From Pseudomonas viridiflava (lineage in GTDB: Bacteria > Pseudomonadota > Gammaproteobacteria > Pseudomonadales > Pseudomonadaceae), in NCBI RefSeq assembly GCF_900591205.1, contig NZ_UUPU01000074.1:1-64000 (forward strand): a DNA stretch of 64,000 bases, read 5' to 3'. Both the position numbers and the translations under genes were made by a program. Position 1 is the stretch's first letter; each line of letters opens with the position of its first letter. The notes under the pieces are model-generated. The model was not told where the DNA came from, did no database searches, and saw nothing but the letters and a program-made list of their open reading frames with translations. Below are positions 28,561-37,417 of this stretch, one piece after another.

Positions 28561-28645
28561 GTGGGAGCTGGCTTGCCTGCGATGCACACAACTCGGCGTA
28601 TCAGGTGTACTGCGGCGATGCCATCGCAGGCAAGCCAGCGCCCAC
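28561..28645. repeat. REP doublet (REPIN), GAGCTGGCTTGCCTGC type
   Basis: Inverted REP pair 17 nt after the acetyltransferase stop codon. Confidence 0.92.
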
Positions 28646-28730
28646 AAAAAGCTACCGCACTGAAATGGGGCCGGGATTAACCGGCGCCAGGCAGGTACAA
28701 TAGCCGCCCCCTTTTGTTACGGCCCTTGTC

Positions 28731-29441
28731 ATGACTGACCCCATACGCCTCTCCAAACGCCTTATCGAACTGGTCGGTTGCTCCCGTCGGGAGGCCGAGC
28801 TGTTTATCGAAGGCGGCTGGGTCTCGGTGGACGGCGAAGTGATCGACGAGCCGCAGTTCAAGGTCACCACCCAGAAGGTCGAACTCGACCCCGAGGCCAA
28901 GGCCACCGCGCCGGAGCCGGTCACCCTCCTGATGCACGCGCCAGCGGGCGTAGATGCCGAAACCGCACTGGCCTCGATCAGCGCCGAGACCCTGTCCGAA
29001 GAACACCGCTTCGGCAAGCGACCGCTCAAGGGGCATTTCCTGCGCCTGACCGCCAGCGCCGACCTGCAAGCCAAGGCCAGCGGCCTGTTGGTGTTTACCC
29101 AGGACTGGAAAATTCTGCGCAAGTTGACGGCGGATGCCGCCAAGATCGAGCAGGAATACGTGGTGGAGGTCGAAGGCGACATGGTGGCCCACGGCCTGAA
29201 TCGCCTGAATCACGGCCTGACCTACAAAGGCAAAGAGCTGCCGGCCGTGAAAGCCAGCTGGCAGAACGAAAACCGCCTGCGCTTTGCGATGAAAAACCCG
29301 CAGCCGGGCGTGATCGCACTGTTCTGCGAAGCCGTTGGCTTAAAAGTCATCGCCATCCGCCGCATTCGCATCGGCGGTGTGTCCATCGGCAAAGTACCAG
29401 TTGGCCAATGGCGCTACCTGTCCGGCAAAGAAAAGTTCTAA
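28731..29441 (+). CDS. S4-domain protein of the RsuA/RluB/RluF pseudouridine synthase group
   Basis: 236 aa. An S4 RNA-binding domain (residues 5-52, LSKRLIELVGCSRREAELFIEGGWVSVDG) precedes a pseudouridine-synthase-like domain ending KVIAIRRIRIGGVSIGKVPVGQWRYL. The usual catalytic strand GRLDxxSxGLLLLTND appears here as SADLQAKASGLLVFTQD: an Asp exists, but the Arg-Leu before it is missing and the spacing to SGLL is two residues longer than usual. It may be active with a shifted loop, or be an RNA-binding relative. The RNA target cannot be assigned. Confidence 0.8.
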   Translation: MTDPIRLSKRLIELVGCSRREAELFIEGGWVSVDGEVIDEPQFKVTTQKVELDPEAKATAPEPVTLLMHAPAGVDAETALASISAETLSEEHRFGKRPLKGHFLRLTASADLQAKASGLLVFTQDWKILRKLTADAAKIEQEYVVEVEGDMVAHGLNRLNHGLTYKGKELPAVKASWQNENRLRFAMKNPQPGVIALFCEAVGLKVIAIRRIRIGGVSIGKVPVGQWRYLSGKEKF

Positions 29442-29509
29442 GCCGCCCCCCCTTTCTCGACACCGCCTGATTGCGCGGTGTCCTCAATTGAATACCAGGA
29501 TTGCCCACC

Positions 29510-29971
29510 ATGATTCACAACGACGTACTGCGCAGCGTGCGCTACATGCTCGACATCAGCGACAACAAGATGGTCGAGATCATCAAGCTCGGCGGCATGG
29601 ACGTCACCAAGGAAGATCTGCTGACCTACCTCAAGAAAGATGAGGAAGAAGGTTTCGTATTCTGCCCGGATGACGTGATGGCCCACTTCCTTGACGGCCT
29701 GGTGATCTTCAAGCGCGGCAAGGACGAAAGCCGCCCGCCGCAGCCGATCGAAACCCCGGTGACCAACAACATCATCCTGAAAAAGCTGCGCGTGGCCTTC
29801 GAACTGAAGGAAGACGACATGCACGCCATCCTCAAGGCCGCCGAATTCCCGGTGTCCAAGCCGGAGCTGAGCGCACTGTTCCGCAAGTTCGGCCACACCA
29901 ACTACCGCACGTGCGGCGACCAGTTACTGCGTAACTTCCTCAAGGGGCTGACGCTGCGCGTCAGAGCTTAA
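29510..29971 (+). CDS. DUF1456 protein, YehS-like
   Basis: 153 aa. Two tandem copies of the DUF1456 helical unit: residues about 2-65 (MIHNDVLRSVRYMLDISDNKMVEII) and about 83-148 (TNNIILKKLRVAFELKEDDMHAILK), each ending in a FxxxLxxLxxFxRG or RNFLKGL helix. Molecular function unknown. Start at 29510 with AGGA 9 nt upstream; an in-frame TTG at 29501 lies too close to that site. Confidence 0.88.
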   Translation: MIHNDVLRSVRYMLDISDNKMVEIIKLGGMDVTKEDLLTYLKKDEEEGFVFCPDDVMAHFLDGLVIFKRGKDESRPPQPIETPVTNNIILKKLRVAFELKEDDMHAILKAAEFPVSKPELSALFRKFGHTNYRTCGDQLLRNFLKGLTLRVRA

Positions 29972-29984
29972 GGACAGCGACGAG

Positions 29985-30037
29985 CCTCAAGCAGCAAGTT
30001 AAAAGCTTGCGGCTTGCAGCTTGTAACTTGAGGCTTC
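29985..30037. repeat. Imperfect palindromic repeat just upstream of trmO
   Basis: AGCCTCAAGCAGCAAGTT is mirrored by AACTTGAGGCTT around a core AAGCTTGCGGCTTGCAGCTT. It relates to the repeat at 12762 and supplies the purine-rich bases just before the trmO start. Confidence 0.6.
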
Positions 30038-30041
30038 AGAA

Positions 30042-30737
30042 ATGACCTACCACGTTTCGCCCGTCGGCTTCGTGCGCTCCTGCTTCAAGGAGAAGTTCGC
30101 CATCCCGCGCCAGCCGCAACTGGCACCTGCTGCCCGCGGCGTGCTTGAGTTGGTGGCGCCGTTCGACCAGGGAGAGGCGGTGCAGGGCCTGGAGCAGGTC
30201 AGCCATGTGTGGTTGCTGTTCCTGTTCCACCAGGCGCTGGAAGACAAACCACGCCTCAAAGTGCGGCCGCCACGCCTGGGCGGCAACACCTCCATGGGCG
30301 TGTTCGCCACTCGCGCAACCCACCGCCCCAACGGCATCGGCCAGTCCGTGGTGAAGCTGGACAAGGTCGAGCCGGGCCGCTTGTGGATTTCCGGGATTGA
30401 TTTGCTCGATGGCACGCCGGTGTTGGATATCAAACCGTATGTGCCATACGCCGACATTGTCGACTCGGCCACCAATAGCATCGCCAGTGGCGCGCCGCAG
30501 CTGATTGCGGTGCAGTGGCTGAAGACCGCGCTGCAACAGGCACAACGCCATGCACAGCGTCTTGGCGAGCCATTGGTAGCGTTGATTGATCAGTGCCTGG
30601 CGCAGGACCCACGGCCGGCGTATCAGACGCCGGGGCCTGAACGCGAATATGGTGCGCAGTTCTGGGATGTGGATGTGCGTTGGCACTATCCCGAGGCTGG
30701 GGTGATCTGTGTGCTGGAAGTACTCCCAGCAAACTGA
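30042..30737 (+). CDS. trmO: TrmO, tRNA (N6-threonylcarbamoyladenosine37-N6)-methyltransferase
   Basis: 231 aa. SAM-dependent N6-methylation of t6A37 in tRNA-Thr. Family TsaA/UPF0066: PVGFVRSCFKEKFAIPRQPQ, then the SAM-binding region TSMGVFATRATHRPNGIG and GTPVLDIKPYVPYAD, with a C-terminal domain around 165-231. The upstream repeat ends five bases before the ATG. Confidence 0.93.
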   Translation: MTYHVSPVGFVRSCFKEKFAIPRQPQLAPAARGVLELVAPFDQGEAVQGLEQVSHVWLLFLFHQALEDKPRLKVRPPRLGGNTSMGVFATRATHRPNGIGQSVVKLDKVEPGRLWISGIDLLDGTPVLDIKPYVPYADIVDSATNSIASGAPQLIAVQWLKTALQQAQRHAQRLGEPLVALIDQCLAQDPRPAYQTPGPEREYGAQFWDVDVRWHYPEAGVICVLEVLPAN

Positions 30738-30755
30738 AGAAACCGGAAACAAAAT

Positions 30756-30842
30756 GTGGGAGGGGGCTTGCCCCCGATAGCGGTGTGTCAGTCAGGGATG
30801 TATCAACTGACACTCGCTCATCGGGGGCAAGCCCCCTCCCAC
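30756..30842. repeat. REP doublet (REPIN), GAGGGGGCTTGCCCCC type
   Basis: Inverted REP pair of the third type in this window, lying between the convergent trmO and fpr genes. Confidence 0.92.
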
Positions 30843-30887
30843 ATTTGGATCTTCTTTGTTGCTTGGTTAGCACATGGGCTGACCGGA

Positions 30888-31667
30888 TTACTTCTCGACG
30901 AACGCACGCTCGATCAAGTAATCACCCGGCTCACGCATACGCGGCGAAACCTTCAAACCGAAGCTGTTCAGCACTTCGCTGGTTTCGTCCAACATGCTTG
31001 GGCTGCCGCACAGCATGGCACGGTCGTCCTCGGGGTTGATCGGTGGCAGGCCGATGTCGCTGAACAGCTTGCCGCTGCGCATCAGGTCGGTCAGGCGGCC
31101 TTCGTTTTCGAACGGCTCGCGGGTCACGGTCGGGTAGTAGATCAACTTGTCACGCAGGGCTTCGCCGAAGAATTCGTTCTGCGGCAGGTGCTCGGTGATG
31201 AATTCGCGGTAGGCGACTTCGTTGACGTAACGCACGCCGTGGCACAGGATGACTTTTTCGAAACGCTCGTAGGTCTCCGGGTCCTGGATCACGCTCATAA
31301 AGGGCGCCAGGCCAGTGCCGGTGCTGAGCAGGTACAGGTGTTTGCCAGGCTTCAAATCGTCAAGCACCAGGGTGCCTGTCGGTTTTTTGCTGATGATGAT
31401 CTCGTCGCCTTCCTTCAAATGCTGCAACTGGGAAGTCAGCGGGCCATCCGGCACCTTGATGCTGAAGAACTCCAGATGCTCTTCCCAGTTCGGGCTGGCA
31501 ATGGAGTAGGCGCGCATGAGCGGGCGGCCGTTGGGCTGTTGCAGGCCGATCATCACGAACTGACCGTTCTCGAAGCGCAAGCCCGGATCGCGGGTGCACT
31601 TGAAGCTGAACAGAGTGTCGTTCCAGTGATGAACACTGAGGACACGCTCGTGGTTCATGTTGCTCAT
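30888..31667 (-). CDS. fpr: Fpr, ferredoxin-NADP+ reductase
   Basis: 259 aa, close to P. aeruginosa FprA. Moves electrons between NADPH and ferredoxin or flavodoxin through FAD, feeding Fe-S repair and oxidative-stress defence. FAD motif RPLMRAYSIAS, pyrophosphate site LTSQLQHLKEG, NADP motif LLSTGTGLAPFMS, C-terminal end AFVEK. Start at 31667 with AGGAG at a 10-nt spacing. It is divergent from a FinR-like LysR regulator, the arrangement known in P. putida, where FinR activates fpr. Confidence 0.94.
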   Translation of the reverse strand: MSNMNHERVLSVHHWNDTLFSFKCTRDPGLRFENGQFVMIGLQQPNGRPLMRAYSIASPNWEEHLEFFSIKVPDGPLTSQLQHLKEGDEIIISKKPTGTLVLDDLKPGKHLYLLSTGTGLAPFMSVIQDPETYERFEKVILCHGVRYVNEVAYREFITEHLPQNEFFGEALRDKLIYYPTVTREPFENEGRLTDLMRSGKLFSDIGLPPINPEDDRAMLCGSPSMLDETSEVLNSFGLKVSPRMREPGDYLIERAFVEK

Positions 31668-31790
31668 GTACGGGGGACTCCTGGAAATGGGTCTGCGCCA
31701 AATGTAGTTGCGCAATTGCACAGCATTCTAATGGCGGCGACAATATCTGTTAACTGAATTATTAAGATAAGGGTTATCGGTTATATAGAT

Positions 31791-32717
31791 ATGCGATTTA
31801 CTCTACGTCAACTGCAAGTCTTCGTCGCCGTCGCCCAGCAGGAAAGCGTCTCACGCGCTGCTGGCCTTCTGGCCTTATCTCAATCCGCCGCCAGCACCTC
31901 GATCACCGAGCTGGAGCGCCAATCCAGCTGCCAATTATTCGACCGCGCGGGCAAACGCCTGAGCTTGAACGCCCTCGGTCACCAGCTGTTGCCCCAGGCC
32001 GTGGCGCTGCTGGACCAGGCCAAGGAGATCGAGGACCTGCTCAACGGCAAGTCCGGCTTCGGCTCCCTGGCGGTCGGCGCGACGCTGACCATCGGCAATT
32101 ACCTGGCCACCCTGCTGATCGGCAGCTTCATGCAGCAACATCCCGAGAGCCAGGTAAAGCTGCATGTGCAGAACACTGCGCATATCGTGCACCAGGTCGC
32201 GCACTACGAAATTGACCTGGGTCTAATCGAAGGCGACTGCAGCCACCCGGACATCGAGGTGCAAACCTGGGTCGAGGATGAGCTGGTGGTGTTCTGCGCG
32301 CCGCAGCATCACTTGGCCAAGCGCGGCGTGGCAAGCATGGACGAGTTGACCCATGAGGCGTGGATCCTGCGGGAACAGGGTTCGGGCACGCGGCTGACCT
32401 TTGATCAAGCCATGCGCCATCACCGCAGCACGCTGAATATCCGCCTGGAGCTGGAACACACCGAGGCAATCAAGCGTGCGGTGGAATCGGGGTTGGGGAT
32501 TGGCTGCATTTCCCGCCTGGCGCTGCGCGATGCATTCCGCCGTGGCAGCCTGGTGCCGGTGGAAACTCCCGACCTGGACCTGGCGCGGCAATTTTATTTC
32601 ATCTGGCATAAACAGAAGTACCAGACCTCGGCGATGCGCGAGTTCCTGGAACTGTGCCGCGCCTTTACCGCCGGGGTTCAGCGCAGCGACGAAATCGTGC
32701 TGCCGAGCATCGCCTGA
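31791..32717 (+). CDS. finR: FinR-like LysR regulator, divergent from fpr
   Basis: 308 aa. LysR HTH at residues 3-60 (FTLRQLQVFVAVAQQESVSRAA) and an effector domain to about 300. In P. putida the protein at this position activates fpr under superoxide and related stress. The 123-nt gap to fpr is AT-rich and should hold both promoters. Symbol given on synteny and overall likeness. Confidence 0.82.
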   Translation: MRFTLRQLQVFVAVAQQESVSRAAGLLALSQSAASTSITELERQSSCQLFDRAGKRLSLNALGHQLLPQAVALLDQAKEIEDLLNGKSGFGSLAVGATLTIGNYLATLLIGSFMQQHPESQVKLHVQNTAHIVHQVAHYEIDLGLIEGDCSHPDIEVQTWVEDELVVFCAPQHHLAKRGVASMDELTHEAWILREQGSGTRLTFDQAMRHHRSTLNIRLELEHTEAIKRAVESGLGIGCISRLALRDAFRRGSLVPVETPDLDLARQFYFIWHKQKYQTSAMREFLELCRAFTAGVQRSDEIVLPSIA

Positions 32718-32720
32718 GCC

Positions 32721-33083
32721 TTAGATCAGGATCACGGCCCACACCAGGGTGATCATGGTCAGTGCCACGAATTGCGCGGCGCTGCCCATGTCCTTGGCGT
32801 TTTTCGACAGCGGGTGCCGGTCGAGGGAGATGCGGTCGATCGCCGCCTCAACCGCCGAATTGAGCAATTCAACGATCAGCGCCAACAGGCATACGGCGAT
32901 CAGCAAGGCGCGCTCGACCCGACTGACGTGCAGGAAGAAGCTCAGCGGGATCAGGATCACGTTGAGCAATACCAACTGACGGAACGCCGCCTCACCCGTG
33001 AACGCCGCGCGTAGGCCATCCAGGGAGTAACCCCCTGCATTGAAAATACGTTTGATACCGGTTTGACCCTTGAAAGGCGACAT
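32721..33083 (-). CDS. dgkA: DgkA, diacylglycerol kinase
   Basis: 120 aa from the ATG at 33083 (MSPFKGQTG); a TTG at 33095 is in frame but less like known homologues. Small integral membrane enzyme making phosphatidic acid from diacylglycerol and ATP. Three membrane helices (LVLLNVILIPLSFFL, ALLIAVCLLALIVELLNSAVEA, FVALTMITLVWAVILI) and the active-site signature ELLNSAVEAAIDR. Its stop lies 3 nt from the convergent finR end. Confidence 0.93.
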   Translation of the reverse strand: MSPFKGQTGIKRIFNAGGYSLDGLRAAFTGEAAFRQLVLLNVILIPLSFFLHVSRVERALLIAVCLLALIVELLNSAVEAAIDRISLDRHPLSKNAKDMGSAAQFVALTMITLVWAVILI

Positions 33084-33158
33084 AGACGTAGGCAACTGAA
33101 CTGAAGGAGTGGGGAAACTAGGTCACGCAAAGTCAAAAAAGCGTGAATCGGTAACAAC

Positions 33159-33809
33159 TTAATGCTGAGAAATTGACTCAAGTTGTTGCAAGAGCAACGC
33201 CGCCTGGGTCCGCGTGCGCACGCCCAGCTTGCGGAAGATCGCGGTGACGTGGGCCTTGATGGTCGCTTCCGACACGCTCAACTCGTAGGCAATCTGCTTG
33301 TTCAACAAGCCTTCGCACACCATGGTCAGCACCCGGAACTGCTGGGGCGTCAGGCTGGCGAGCCCATCCCGGGCAGCTTTGGCTTCGTCGGACACGTTGA
33401 TTTCTTCAAACGCCTGCGGCGGCCAGGACACATCACCGTCCAATACCGTGCGCACGGCCTTCTGGATATCTTCCATGGCGCTGGACTTGGGAATGAAGCC
33501 GCTGGCGCCGAACTCCTTGGAGCGCACCACCACGTCGGCTTCTTCCTGGGCCGAGACCATCACCACCGGGATTTGCGGGTATTGCCCACGCAGCAGCACC
33601 AGCCCCGAGAAACCGTAGGCGCCAGGCATGTTGAGGTCGAGCAGCACCAGGTCCCAGTCGGATTTTTCGGTGAGGCGGGCTTCCAGTTCCGCAATGCTGG
33701 CCACTTCGACCAACCGCACATCCGGGCCCAAGCCCAGGGTTACGGCTTGATGCAGCGCACTGCGAAACAGCGGGTGGTCATCGGCTATCAGGATTTCGTA
33801 TGTGGCCAT
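33159..33809 (-). CDS. erdR: ErdR-type LuxR-family response regulator
   Basis: 216 aa. Receiver with acceptor Asp58 (LVLLDLNMPG) and a LuxR-type HTH at about 150-210 (LTPQQFRVLTMVCEGLLNKQIAYELSVSEATIK). Matches the P. aeruginosa regulator adjoining dgkA that controls ethanol and acetate metabolism genes. No cognate kinase is encoded nearby, so it is an orphan in this window. Confidence 0.85.
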   Translation of the reverse strand: MATYEILIADDHPLFRSALHQAVTLGLGPDVRLVEVASIAELEARLTEKSDWDLVLLDLNMPGAYGFSGLVLLRGQYPQIPVVMVSAQEEADVVVRSKEFGASGFIPKSSAMEDIQKAVRTVLDGDVSWPPQAFEEINVSDEAKAARDGLASLTPQQFRVLTMVCEGLLNKQIAYELSVSEATIKAHVTAIFRKLGVRTRTQAALLLQQLESISQH

Positions 33810-34049
33810 TGATTAAATGATCCTGTTTTTTATGGCAGCCCTGATGGGTTCAGGGTTCGCCAATACACTAGGCGACGGCCAGGCAGCCATCGCCACAGGG
33901 TACGTTCAACGTCAAAAACGTCGAAAATTCACGGTTGCACCCCAATCGGCGCCCAGCATGCCCAGCGCAGCCTGGGGGGTCAAGCACTACGCCCGCGGGC
34001 ATTTTAGTGGGGTACGGATTTACAGTGCCATCATGCAAACGTCGTCTGG

Positions 34050-34769
34050 CTATACCGCCGTTACATAGGGTGACAGCCGAGTATGGACGATATCGCTCAA
34101 GTCCAGCGGCAACTGGAACTTGGCCGCCAGGTAATGGGTGCTGAAGACGTCGAGGTAGGCGTCCAGCACTTCACTCGCGCAGCCGTCGTCAGCCAGTTCC
34201 AGGCACAGGGCCGCAACTTCGGCGGTGCAGAAATGGTCATCGCGTTTGGAGCGGCGCAGCTTGTAACGCGAGAGCTGCTCAGGCGCCAGGCTCAATACCG
34301 GTAGATGCTCAAGATAGGGGCTTTTGCGGAACATCTTGCGCGCTTCACTCCAGGTGCCGTCCAGCAAGATGAACAACGGGCGCTTACCCGCCTGCACCTT
34401 TACCTCGCTGACAACCCGCTCGGGCGCCACGAACTCGCCAGGAAACACGATGTAGGGCTGCCACTGCGGGTCGGCCAGCAAGGTGAGCAAACCCGGGTCG
34501 AACTCGGTGCGCGACCAGGCGAATGCCGTGGTGTCGTCGATCACATCAGCGATCAGCCAGCCGGTATTGCTGGGTTTCATCGGCTCGACATCGTGCATCA
34601 GCAGGCACATCGCGGACCGGGCCTGCACCTGGGGGCGCCAGGCACACAGGCAATATTCGGGGATTACCCGGCAGCCAGGGCAACGTTCGGCACGCGAGCC
34701 ACGGTTGAGGAAAGGCCGCACGGCGCGCGCGAGGCGTTGGGTACGCAGACGTGAAACGGCATGGCTCAT
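34050..34769 (-). CDS. DTW-domain tRNA-uridine aminocarboxypropyltransferase
   Basis: 239 aa. DTW family (TapT/YfiP type), which transfers a 3-amino-3-carboxypropyl group from SAM to a uridine in tRNA to make acp3U. N-terminal zinc-type cysteines RCPGCRVIPEYCLC; the DTW signature is ILLDGTWSEARKM; a second block is LRRSKRDDHFCTAEVAA. The start could also be the GTG at 34781; neither has a clear ribosome-binding site. Confidence 0.85.
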   Translation of the reverse strand: MSHAVSRLRTQRLARAVRPFLNRGSRAERCPGCRVIPEYCLCAWRPQVQARSAMCLLMHDVEPMKPSNTGWLIADVIDDTTAFAWSRTEFDPGLLTLLADPQWQPYIVFPGEFVAPERVVSEVKVQAGKRPLFILLDGTWSEARKMFRKSPYLEHLPVLSLAPEQLSRYKLRRSKRDDHFCTAEVAALCLELADDGCASEVLDAYLDVFSTHYLAAKFQLPLDLSDIVHTRLSPYVTAV

Positions 34770-34947
34770 CGGATGCGCCACAGGGAGCGGTAAATCGACA
34801 CGGGGAAACTCGTGAAAGGCTGAAGTGGCCGCAGTTTACCAGCGATACGCCTGGCTGTAGTGGCAAGGGGTCACCTATAATTGCGCGCCACTGAACGCAC
34901 AGCGCAGTGGCTGGTCTATGCACCAGTAACCGAATCAGGAGAGTTTC

Positions 34948-35388
34948 ATGCTGCGTTCCATGCTGCGCCTTGTCGTCCCATCCGTCGCACTTGCGCTGGT
35001 TTTGCCCATGGGCGCCCAGGCGGCCTCGCTGCTGGAGGCCCAAATGAACAGGAAACTGCAAAGCGTCGCGGCCGAAAGCAACAAGGACCTGCCCAGGGAA
35101 ATCGACGAAAAAACCCTGGAAGTGGCCTACACCGTTGAAGGCATGCAACTGATAGATCACCTGAGCGTCATGCCAGACCGCGCCGAACAGATGCGCGCCA
35201 ACCCCAAGGCTGTGTATTTCCAGCTGGGCCAAAGCGTATGCCTGAACAAGGGTTACCGCGAGCTGATGGCCAAGGGCGCAGTGATGCGCTATGAAATCAC
35301 CGAGAACAAGACCAACCGTCCTGTGGCATCGGTGAAGTTCGTGGAAGCGGACTGCCCGGCACCGGCTGCGGCGAAGAAGAAAAAGTAA
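34948..35388 (+). CDS. Secreted hypothetical protein (PA3611-like)
   Basis: 146 aa. Sec signal peptide at residues 1-25 (LVVPSVALALVLPMGAQAASL), so periplasmic or secreted. The mature part is helical then beta-rich, has two cysteines (SVCLNKG and EADCPAP) that could form a disulfide, and ends in a lysine run. SD CAGGAGAG lies upstream of the ATG. It resembles P. aeruginosa PA3611 in size and neighbourhood; function unknown. Confidence 0.75.
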   Translation: MLRSMLRLVVPSVALALVLPMGAQAASLLEAQMNRKLQSVAAESNKDLPREIDEKTLEVAYTVEGMQLIDHLSVMPDRAEQMRANPKAVYFQLGQSVCLNKGYRELMAKGAVMRYEITENKTNRPVASVKFVEADCPAPAAAKKKK

Positions 35389-35763
35389 TCGCTGCTCGAA
35401 CGTCACGCGCTGCCGTCTGGTGGCGCGCACTCCCCCGCTCCAATTCCCCGCACACAGCTAAACTTCCTTTTGAGCAACCAATAAGCGGTTGCCAGGCAAG
35501 GGTTTTTCGGCCCATGATCAAGCCATCCCTGCCGCCCGTTCACGACGGTTTTCACGCCGTTCTGTAACATTTTCAGGGCAAAAGATGGTTGCCCTCCTGC
35601 AGCTTGCAGTGCAAAGGTTTTTAAATCACAAGGAACATACAGAGCCCGTTTGCCGCCTGGCGAACACGTGCATTGCCTTGGGCATGCAGTGACACATGCA
35701 GTGTCGCGGCCCCGGACGAATCACTCGCCGATGGCCCAGTCTCTGTGAAGAAGGAGAAGTTGA
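35389..35763. other. Intergenic region before the LOG-family gene
   Basis: 375 nt. I see no trustworthy coding frame, terminator or known RNA. A short direct repeat CATGCAGTG occurs twice near 35681-35705. AAGGAGAAG just before 35764 is the ribosome-binding site of the next gene. Confidence 0.5.
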
Positions 35764-36876
35764 ATGCCTTACGAACCGAATGACCACCTGCTCCGGCATT
35801 TTGAAGAAAACGGGACCGACCTCACACAGCAGGTCGAAGCACAACTCCAGCTGATCGCCCCCAACAGCCCGAATATCCCCTTGTATCGAGACATGATCCT
35901 AACTGTGCTGCGCATGGCCCAGGACGACCGTAACCGCTGGAACGCCAAAATCACCTTGCAGGCCATCCGTGAGCTGGACCATGCCTTCCGCGTGCTGGAA
36001 CAGTTCAAGGGCCGGCGCAAGGTCACCGTGTTCGGCTCAGCACGTACGCCGGCAGAAAGCCCGCTGTATGCATTGGCCCGTGAAGTGGGCGCAGCATTGG
36101 CGCGCTCGGACCTGATGGTGATTACCGGCGGCGGCGGCGGCATCATGGCGGCCGCCCACGAAGGCGCGGGCCTGGAGCACAGCCTGGGGTTCAACATTAC
36201 CCTGCCATTTGAACAGCACGCCAACCCGACCATTGATGGCACCGAGAACCTGCTGTCTTTCCATTTTTTCTTTACCCGCAAGCTGTTTTTCGTCAAGGAA
36301 GCCGATGCGCTGGTGTTGTGCCCGGGCGGCTTCGGCACCCTGGATGAAGCCCTGGAAGTACTGACTCTGATCCAGACCGGCAAGAGCCCCCTGGTGCCTG
36401 TGGTATTGCTGGACGCTCCCGGTGGCGGGTTCTGGCAAGGCGCGCTGGACTTTATCCGCAGCCAGTTGGAGGCCAATCGCTACATTCTGCCCACCGACCT
36501 CAAATTGGTGCGGCTGGTGTACAGCGCTGAAGAGGCAGTGGAAGAAATCAATCAGTTTTATGCCAACTTCCATTCCACACGCTGGCTGAAACGTGAGTTT
36601 GTGGTGCGCATGAATCACCCGCTCAGTGATCGGGCACTCGCGCATTTGCAGAGCGAGTTTGCCAGCCTGCGATTGAGTGGGGATTTCCAGCAGCTCGCCT
36701 ATACGGGCGAAGACCATGATGAGCCGAAGTTCAGCCATTTGACGCGACTGGTGTTCAACTTCAATGGACGGGATCAGGGCCGGCTGCGCGAGTTGGTGGA
36801 CTACATCAACTTGCCGGAGAACTGGGCGCAGGCTCAGGGGAAGGCTCAGCAGCGGGTGGCGCCGGAACCAGCGTGA
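35764..36876 (+). CDS. LOG-family nucleotide phosphoribohydrolase-like protein
   Basis: 370 aa. Rossmann-like LOG domain at about 85-275 with GSAR (91-94), TGGGGGIMAA (121-130), the catalytic pair TRK (171-173) and PGGFGTLDE (187-195). Enzymes of this family split nucleoside 5'-monophosphates to base and ribose-5-phosphate. The N-terminal 80 and C-terminal 90 residues are extensions absent from the short LOG proteins. A shared bidirectional terminator separates it from recX. Confidence 0.82.
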   Translation: MPYEPNDHLLRHFEENGTDLTQQVEAQLQLIAPNSPNIPLYRDMILTVLRMAQDDRNRWNAKITLQAIRELDHAFRVLEQFKGRRKVTVFGSARTPAESPLYALAREVGAALARSDLMVITGGGGGIMAAAHEGAGLEHSLGFNITLPFEQHANPTIDGTENLLSFHFFFTRKLFFVKEADALVLCPGGFGTLDEALEVLTLIQTGKSPLVPVVLLDAPGGGFWQGALDFIRSQLEANRYILPTDLKLVRLVYSAEEAVEEINQFYANFHSTRWLKREFVVRMNHPLSDRALAHLQSEFASLRLSGDFQQLAYTGEDHDEPKFSHLTRLVFNFNGRDQGRLRELVDYINLPENWAQAQGKAQQRVAPEPA

Positions 36877-36889
36877 TTTTTTAGGCAAA

Positions 36890-36926
36890 AAAAAAGGCCC
36901 ACTATTTTCATAGTGGGCCTTTTTTG
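36890..36926. terminator. Bidirectional terminator between the LOG gene and recX
   Basis: AAGGCCCACTA and TAGTGGGCCTT form a perfect 11-bp stem with a 6-nt loop. An A-run precedes and a T-run follows, so it can end transcription from both convergent genes. Confidence 0.95.
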
Positions 36927-36941
36927 TGGTGTTCCTGCGAT

Positions 36942-37409
36942 TCAGTCGTCCATATCTTTACCGCTCAATAGGCGGCTGATCATGTCCATCGAAAACCCGC
37001 GATAACTCAAAAACCGTCCTTGCTTCGCACGCTCCCGGGCATCAATTGGAAGATGGCCAGAAAACTTGCGCCGCCAGGTGTCTTCCAGCTGCGATTGCCA
37101 GCTGATACCGCACTCACGCAGCGCAAGGTCGATATCGGTGCGCTGCAGGCCACGCTGGTTCAGCTCTTCGCGAATCCGCGCTGGGCCATAACCGGAACGG
37201 GCTCGGTAGGACACAAAGCTTTCAAGGTAACGGGCTTCCGACAACAGCCCCTCTTCCGTCAAACGGTCAAGGGCGGTTTCGATCATCTCGGGCTCTGCGC
37301 CGCGCTGACGCAGTTTACGCGTCAGCTCGACTCGACCATGCTCGCGACGAGCGAGCAGGTCCATCGCAGTGCGCCGAACGGCGACAAGGGTATCCAGTAC
37401 AACAGTCAT
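36942..37409 (-). CDS. recX: RecX, modulator of RecA
   Basis: 155 aa. Binds and regulates RecA filaments. Three helical repeats: RRTAMDLLARREHGRVEL, EEGLLSEARYLESFVSYRARSGYGPARI and the C-terminal REKAK/KQGRFLSYRGFSMDMI region. The ATG lies 8 nt after the recA stop, so the two are probably cotranscribed. Confidence 0.93.
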   Translation of the reverse strand: MTVVLDTLVAVRRTAMDLLARREHGRVELTRKLRQRGAEPEMIETALDRLTEEGLLSEARYLESFVSYRARSGYGPARIREELNQRGLQRTDIDLALRECGISWQSQLEDTWRRKFSGHLPIDARERAKQGRFLSYRGFSMDMISRLLSGKDMDD

Positions 37410-37417
37410 CGTTTGCT

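Noticed and set aside
33810..34049. Plus-strand frame of 83 codons upstream of erdR
   Set aside because: No ribosome-binding site or recognisable domain; it lies in the erdR promoter region.
35681..35705. CATGCAGTG direct repeat before the LOG gene
   Set aside because: Only two short copies and no link to a promoter; could be chance.
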